Shown here in pieces: positions 5,091-8,675 of a stretch of 8,675 bases of DNA. Both the position numbers and the translations under genes were made by a program. Numbering within the stretch: the stretch's first letter is position 1; the number at the start of each line of letters is the position of its first letter. This DNA is from Clostridiales bacterium (GTDB lineage Bacteria > Bacillota_A > Clostridia > Christensenellales > Aristaeellaceae). The DNA lies in contig JAAYZL010000375.1 of the NCBI GenBank assembly GCA_012514855.1, positions 1-8,675 of the forward strand, written 5' to 3'. The notes under the pieces are model-generated. The model was not told where the DNA came from, made no database searches, and worked only from the letters and a program-made list of their open reading frames with translations.

Positions 5091-7198
5091 CGGACTATCG
5101 CGAGGCACTGGCGGCGCCGGCGCGGAGGCTTCTGGTGCAGGGGGCGCTGACGCTTCCGACCGGGCGGGAGGTGCAGCTCACCGGCGCGGACGTGCTTTCG
5201 CTTTCGATCGACGAGGGCGTCGACGACGGGCTGCTCGCCGGGGCGGTGCTGTCCGCGCGGCATGTGCTGAAGCTCCGGAGCGAAAGCGGGGCGTGGCTGC
5301 CGGGCGGCGAAAAATTGCAGTCCGACGCGCTGAAGGGCGCGACGGTGCAATTGGAGCTCGGCGCGGAGGGGGAATTTCGGCCGCTGTGCGCGTTCGTCGT
5401 TTCGGAGGCGGAGGGCGAGGCGCGCTCGGCGGGCGTGACAATTTCCGGCTACGACTCGATGGCCGAGGAGACCGCCGGGGCGTTCGCCGACGCGCTGACC
5501 TACCCGGCGACGCTCTTGCAGGTCGTGCGCCACATCGTCGGCAAGACGCGCTACCCGCTGCCTTCCGGCGTGCCGAACGGCGGCGCGGTCATTTCAAAGC
5601 GCCCCTCATGGGGAACGCTGAGCGTCCGGACCGCGCTGGGGTACGCGCTCGCGCTGGCGGGCGCGTTCGCGAGGGTCAATCGCGCGGGCGCGATGGAGAT
5701 TTTGCCGGTATACGGGCCCGGCGCGCCGGTCTGTGAGATCGGGGCCGCCGCGGTGCTTAAGCGCGTGCACGCGTTTTCGGACTTCGGGCCGCTGAACGCG
5801 CTCCGGGCGACGAGCGTGCGCGGCGAGGACGGAACCGGCGAGATCGCGGAGATGGAGGCGATCGCGGACGCGTCGAAGCCGGTCGCCTCTTGGAACGCGC
5901 TCGACCTCGGCGCGAATCCTCTGCTCGTGGCCGGAACCGCGGGGGCGGGGGCGATGCTCTCGGGGGCGCTGAGCGCTCTCGCGGGCATGGAGCTCCGCCG
6001 CGCGTCGTTCCGGTTCCGGGGCGACCCGACGCTTATGATCGGGGACGGCGTGGCCGTCGACGGCACGGCGTCCATGCTGACGAGGCAGAAACTGACGCTC
6101 AACCGCGGGTTTTCCGCGGAGTGCGAGCTCGGCGCGCCGGACACCGGGCAGAACGCGCTGCGCGCGATCACGCCGGAGGGCGGGCTGAACGCGGCGCGGC
6201 TGACGGGCGCGGTCGACGGCGGGCTGCTCGCGGCCGAGTCCGTGACCGCCGGGGCGATCCGCGCGGGCAGCATCACCGCCGAAAAGCTCGCCGCGGGGTC
6301 GGTGACGGCGGGGAAGATCGCGGCGGGCGCGGTGACGGCGGAGGAGCTCGACGCGGTGACGGTCGACGCGAGGGTCGCGACCATCGCGAGGGCGGAGATC
6401 GCGAGCGCCGAGATCGACGGCGCGCGGATCGCGGACGCGTCGATCCTCACCGCGAAGATTCAGGACGCCGCGATCACCGGCGCGAAGATCGGGAACGCCG
6501 CAATCGGCACGGCGAAGATCGCGCTCGGGGCGATCACGGCGGCGCTGATCGCAACCGGCGCGATCGGCACCGCGCAGATCGCGGACGGCTCGATCACGGA
6601 CGCCAAGATCGTCAGCCTGAACGCCGACGTCATCACCGCCGGCACGCTGTCGGTCGAGCGGCTGCTGCTCAAGGGAGCGGACGGGCTGTTCCTCGCGATC
6701 AACGCGACGGACGAGGGGCTGACCGCGCAGCAGCTGTCCGAGGAGGAGTACGAAAACCGCATCTCGGGCACGGTGCTGGTCGCGAAGTCCGTGACGGCGG
6801 AGAAGATCGCCGCCGAGACGATCACCGGCAACGAGATCGCCGCGGGCGCGATTACGTCGGAGAAGATCGACGTCGCGGAGCTGTTCGCGGCCGAGGCGGT
6901 GATCGACCATTTGAACACCTACGACATCCGAAACGGCGACGCGATCACCCTGACCGTCGGCGGCGTCCGCAGGACGTATCTGCGCGTCAGCGACGGCGGC
7001 GTCGAGATCGGCGCGGACGGCGGCGACTACAAGGCGTTCATCGAGGGCGACCGCTTCGACATCCGGCAGGGCAGCCGGCCGATCGCGTCGTTCGCGTACA
7101 ACCGGATGTGGGCACAGGCCGCGGAGGTCGACGACTACCTGCGGCTCGGGGACATGCCGATCTGGCTGTCGCCGGAGGGCAATTTATGCATCGATTGA
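5087..7198 (+). CDS. Tail tip hub/fibre protein with pentad-repeat shaft
   Basis: A 703-residue protein from the ATG overlapping the previous stop; an upstream in-frame start at 5054 would lie inside the previous gene and lacks support. Residues 1-345 resemble the gp27-type hub domains of phage tails: strands around LLVQGALTLPTG, an ISGYDSMAEETA segment, YPATLLQVVRHIVG, an ALGYALALAGAFARVNRAGA helix-strand, and DPTLMIGDGVAVDG (313-326) followed by RQKLTLNRGFSAECELGAP. From 386 to 508 come five-residue repeats with a hydrophobic residue at every fifth position (I433 to I508, sixteen Ile in a row). A 60-residue spacer follows, then a second block (569-604). Residues about 605-703 form a Gly/Asp-rich beta region (GDAITLTVGGVRRTYLRVSD) ending LCID, which recalls fibre C-termini. 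No peptidase, lysozyme or glycosidase motif is visible. Likely a trimeric hub with a repeat shaft, joining the distal tail to the adhesin encoded next. Confidence 0.75.
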   Translation: MTDYREALAAPARRLLVQGALTLPTGREVQLTGADVLSLSIDEGVDDGLLAGAVLSARHVLKLRSESGAWLPGGEKLQSDALKGATVQLELGAEGEFRPLCAFVVSEAEGEARSAGVTISGYDSMAEETAGAFADALTYPATLLQVVRHIVGKTRYPLPSGVPNGGAVISKRPSWGTLSVRTALGYALALAGAFARVNRAGAMEILPVYGPGAPVCEIGAAAVLKRVHAFSDFGPLNALRATSVRGEDGTGEIAEMEAIADASKPVASWNALDLGANPLLVAGTAGAGAMLSGALSALAGMELRRASFRFRGDPTLMIGDGVAVDGTASMLTRQKLTLNRGFSAECELGAPDTGQNALRAITPEGGLNAARLTGAVDGGLLAAESVTAGAIRAGSITAEKLAAGSVTAGKIAAGAVTAEELDAVTVDARVATIARAEIASAEIDGARIADASILTAKIQDAAITGAKIGNAAIGTAKIALGAITAALIATGAIGTAQIADGSITDAKIVSLNADVITAGTLSVERLLLKGADGLFLAINATDEGLTAQQLSEEEYENRISGTVLVAKSVTAEKIAAETITGNEIAAGAITSEKIDVAELFAAEAVIDHLNTYDIRNGDAITLTVGGVRRTYLRVSDGGVEIGADGGDYKAFIEGDRFDIRQGSRPIASFAYNRMWAQAAEVDDYLRLGDMPIWLSPEGNLCID
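6242..6610 (+). repeat. First pentad-repeat block (15-base period) in the hub/fibre gene
   Basis: Residues 386-426 place V, I or L every fifth position (VTAGA IRAGS ITAEK LAAGS and so on). After a phase break of two residues, residues 433-508 give sixteen Ile at exact five-residue spacing, encoded by ATC in 15 of 16 cases and so spaced by exactly 15 bases. Units alternate between a K/E/Q/R-preceded and an A/S-preceded Ile, which makes a ten-residue super-period (AKIxx then A(A/S)Ixx). The DNA copies are diverged outside the Ile codons, so this is a protein-level repeat, not a recent tandem duplication. Confidence 0.9.
6791..6900 (+). repeat. Second pentad-repeat block in the hub/fibre gene
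   Basis: Residues 569-604 have V569, I574, I579, I584, I589, I594, L599 and V604 at five-residue spacing, with segments such as VTAEKIAAET and AAGAITSEKI. It uses the same alphabet as the first block and is separated from it by a non-repetitive spacer (509-568). Confidence 0.85.
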
Positions 7199-7203
7199 AG
7201 GGC

Positions 7204-7210
7204 AAGGAGG
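7204..7210 (+). promoter_or_regulatory. Perfect ribosome binding site for a TTG start
   Basis: AAGGAGG lies 7 bases upstream of the TTG at 7218. The next in-frame ATG is 26 codons later, inside the conserved-looking N-terminal sandwich, so TTG is the best start. Six T residues (7214-7219) run from the spacer into the start codon. Confidence 0.75.
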
Positions 7211-7217
7211 CGGTTTT

Positions 7218-8348
7218 TTGACCATCGGCAACGTCTCGATTTCCCCGGCGATCGCCGCGGCCGGCGACACGGTTCACGTATCCTGCAAGGTCACGATGGG
7301 AAGCGGGGAGAACGCCAGCCTCGGCGTATACCTGTACCTCGACAACGCCTCGACCGGCAGCTCCGGCATCATGAGCGACAATCGGGCGCTGGGGGCGGGC
7401 AAGTCGCGCAGTTACTCGTTTTCGACCCCGGTGTGGGAAATGGCCTCCTCCGTGCGCGGCGAAAAGCTGAAGCTGAAGGCGGAGGCGTTCGGCGGCGGCG
7501 CCATGTTCGCCGCCACGGTTCCCGATGTGCTGACCTATCTGGACGCGTGGCGCGCGCCGTCGATCGCCTCCCTCTCGGCGAGGCGCTTTTTGAACGGCGC
7601 GCCGTCGGCGGTCGGCACGGAGCCCGCCGTGAGCCTGCAGGCGGCGCTGAAGCCGGGCGTGGCCAGCGGCGGCATGACCTGCACGCTGTCTTACAAGCGC
7701 GTGGACGAAGCGCAGTACTCCCTGCCGGTGTCCGTGCCCGTCGGGGACGCGCTTTCCGGAATCGCGGACGACGCGGCGCTCCTGTCGGCGCTTTCGATGG
7801 AGCTCGGGAGCGAGTACGACGTGTTCGCCTATTTCGGCGACCAGTTCGAGAGCGCGAAGCAGCGCTTCCGCATCACGAAGGCGCACACAAAGTTCAGCGT
7901 CGCGAGGGACGCGCCCGGCGTGTCCGTCGGTCAGCACTCGACCGCGACGACGGAGAACCCGAAGTTCGAGTGTCAGTACCCGGCGCACTTCTACGGCGGC
8001 ATGCCGCAGATGGATTACTCCGCCTCCGCGGCGGATACGAAGATCCGGTGGATCGACGGCCAGACGATCTACCGCAGGGTGCTGCCGTTTTCCTTTTCGG
8101 GCAGCGCGTCGACGGCGACCGCGTCCCTGGGAGAGGCGGCGGTCGGGACGATTGTGGCGCTGCGCGGGACGTATTTGACGACGAGCAACAGCGCCATCCC
8201 CATTCCGCGCGCGCACGACGGCAATATCGCCAATCAGGTCGACCTCTATGTCACGAATGTCAACAGCTATCCCACGGTCGGGATCAAGCGGGGTTCGTCT
8301 TTGGCAAATGGGAGCGGGTGCATCGTCGTCGAGTACACGCTGCCGTAA
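7218..8348 (+). CDS. Tail tip protein, DUF859-like, with putative receptor-binding C-terminus
   Basis: A 376-residue protein that starts at TTG with a perfect ribosome site. Residues 1-110 look like a beta-sandwich (SISPAIAAAGDTVHVSCKVT, LGVYLYLDNASTG, KSRSYSFSTPVW). Residues 115-262 resemble the middle of DUF859-type siphovirus tail proteins: APSIASLSARRFLNGAPSAV, an EYDVFAYFGDQFES strand pair, RFRITKAHTKFSVARDAPGV, then VSVGQHSTATTENPKFECQY and PAHFYGG. From 275 onward, KIRWIDGQTIYRRVLPFSFS matches the W.DGK.IYRK entry of the C-terminal adhesin domain that ends many Bacillota phage tail proteins, and the protein closes with CIVVEYTLP, as those do. It probably sits at the tail tip and touches the host surface. 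There is no visible enzyme motif. The last 180 bases are lower in GC than the neighbours. The exact role is inferred. Confidence 0.65.
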   Translation: MTIGNVSISPAIAAAGDTVHVSCKVTMGSGENASLGVYLYLDNASTGSSGIMSDNRALGAGKSRSYSFSTPVWEMASSVRGEKLKLKAEAFGGGAMFAATVPDVLTYLDAWRAPSIASLSARRFLNGAPSAVGTEPAVSLQAALKPGVASGGMTCTLSYKRVDEAQYSLPVSVPVGDALSGIADDAALLSALSMELGSEYDVFAYFGDQFESAKQRFRITKAHTKFSVARDAPGVSVGQHSTATTENPKFECQYPAHFYGGMPQMDYSASAADTKIRWIDGQTIYRRVLPFSFSGSASTATASLGEAAVGTIVALRGTYLTTSNSAIPIPRAHDGNIANQVDLYVTNVNSYPTVGIKRGSSLANGSGCIVVEYTLP

Positions 8349-8362
8349 CGGGAGGAATGCAT

Positions 8363-8675
8363 ATGGAGAAGTTAAACATCGGCGCGTTCGTCGCGTTCCT
8401 CGAAACGCGCGCGGCGCGCGGGGACGGCTACATCATGGGGACGACCGGGCAGAACCCGAGGGCGCTTCCGGACCGGTACTTCGACCAATACGCGGGCGAG
8501 CAGCGGAAGAAGGCGCTTTCGTGGAGGGCAAGCGCCGAGCGCGTGTTCGACTGTCAGGGGCTCGTCGAGGGGCACATCAACGACGTGACCGGCTCGAAGA
8601 TCAACGTGCGCGCGAGGAACAACTACGCGACCTGGTGCGACCCGAAGGGCACCGGCAGGATTCCGGACCAGTACA
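8363..8675 (+). CDS. Putative NlpC/P60-like endolysin, N-terminal part; runs off the window
   Basis: The first 104 residues of an ORF that is still open at the window end. It begins MEKLNIGAFVAFLETRAARG and continues GDGYIMGTTGQNPRALPDRY, a run with a G.GYI.GT.GQ pattern. Then come basic helices and VFDCQGLVEGHIND (62-75), where Cys64 stands in the D-C-x-G-L motif of papain-like NlpC/P60 (C40) and related cysteine amidases/peptidases. After it comes WCDPKGTGRIPDQY. This N-terminal arrangement, GYxxGTxGQ followed some 35 residues later by DCxGL, is known from prophage lysins of Clostridia. The catalytic His should lie beyond the window. There is no signal peptide, so release would need a holin, none of which is seen here. 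GGGAGGA at 8350-8356 is the ribosome site. Its position after the tail tip favours a lysis gene over a tail-bound hydrolase. Confidence 0.7.
   Translation, partial: MEKLNIGAFVAFLETRAARGDGYIMGTTGQNPRALPDRYFDQYAGEQRKKALSWRASAERVFDCQGLVEGHINDVTGSKINVRARNNYATWCDPKGTGRIPDQY

Noticed and set aside
4142..5533. Minus-strand open frame (463 codons) across the tape measure and Dit-like genes
   Set aside because: It crosses four + strand genes with coupled starts and has no recognisable domain.
6242..6610. Periodic repeat considered as a CRISPR array or recent tandem DNA repeat
   Set aside because: The 15-base period lies inside an open reading frame and only the Ile codons are constant; there are no identical repeats with unique spacers.
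5606..6910. Minus-strand open frame (434 codons) opposite the hub/fibre gene
   Set aside because: Low-complexity R/D/H/V composition mirrors the repeats on the + strand; no motif and no ribosome site of note.
5890..7221. Second + strand open frame (443 codons) overlapping the hub/fibre gene
   Set aside because: It is an Arg/Asp/Gly-rich shadow of the GC-rich repeat region; the other frame has clear hub and fibre domains.
7038..8216. Minus-strand open frame (392 codons) opposite the tail-tip gene
   Set aside because: The composition is typical of antisense shadows and there is no domain; the + strand gene has a perfect ribosome site and tail-protein motifs.
8160..8348. Possible diversity-generating retroelement variable region at the adhesin end
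   Set aside because: No template repeat, reverse transcriptase or adenine-specific (AAC-rich) target pattern is visible in the window.

Overview
The window is one continuous run of tailed-phage structural genes, all on the + strand, with almost no intergenic DNA. It is either a resident prophage or part of a free phage genome; no integrase, attachment site, terminase or bacterial flanking gene lies inside it to decide. The protein families (SPP1 gp6-type portal, DUF4355-type scaffold, QLRG-type connector, HK97 gp10-like protein, DUF859-type tail protein) and the strong AGGAGG Shine-Dalgarno sites point to a Bacillota (Clostridia-like) host. The high GC content (hand counts mostly 60-77%) would suit one of the high-GC gut or environmental Clostridia lineages. 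That host call is inference.

Layout: 1-1808 is the head module (portal C-terminus, small scaffold, P22-type major capsid protein). 1818-3127 is the head-tail interface (connector, putative stopper, gp10-like protein, putative tail terminator). 3140-4732 is the tail shaft module (tail tube protein, two overlapping tail assembly chaperone genes, and a tape measure gene of only 184 codons). 4746-8348 is the tail tip (small distal-tail-like protein, a 703-residue hub/fibre protein with regular five-residue repeats, a 376-residue tail-tip protein that may bind the receptor). 8363 to the end is the start of an NlpC/P60-like lysin gene that runs off the window.

The genes fit one assembly path. The portal nucleates a scaffolded procapsid of P22-type coat. 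The connector set closes the head. A tail tube of gpV-type subunits is built on a very short tape measure with help from the chaperone pair. The tip carries the hub, fibre and adhesin proteins, and the lysin serves host lysis. Four ATGA overlaps and one 8-base overlap suggest translational coupling in pairs. No promoter, terminator, RNA gene, CRISPR or insertion sequence was seen, and no gap between genes exceeds about 20 bases.

The most unusual points are the tiny, apparently intact tape measure behind a chaperone pair, an order that recalls gene transfer agents and short-tailed siphoviruses, and a long block of perfectly spaced five-residue repeats in the hub/fibre protein.
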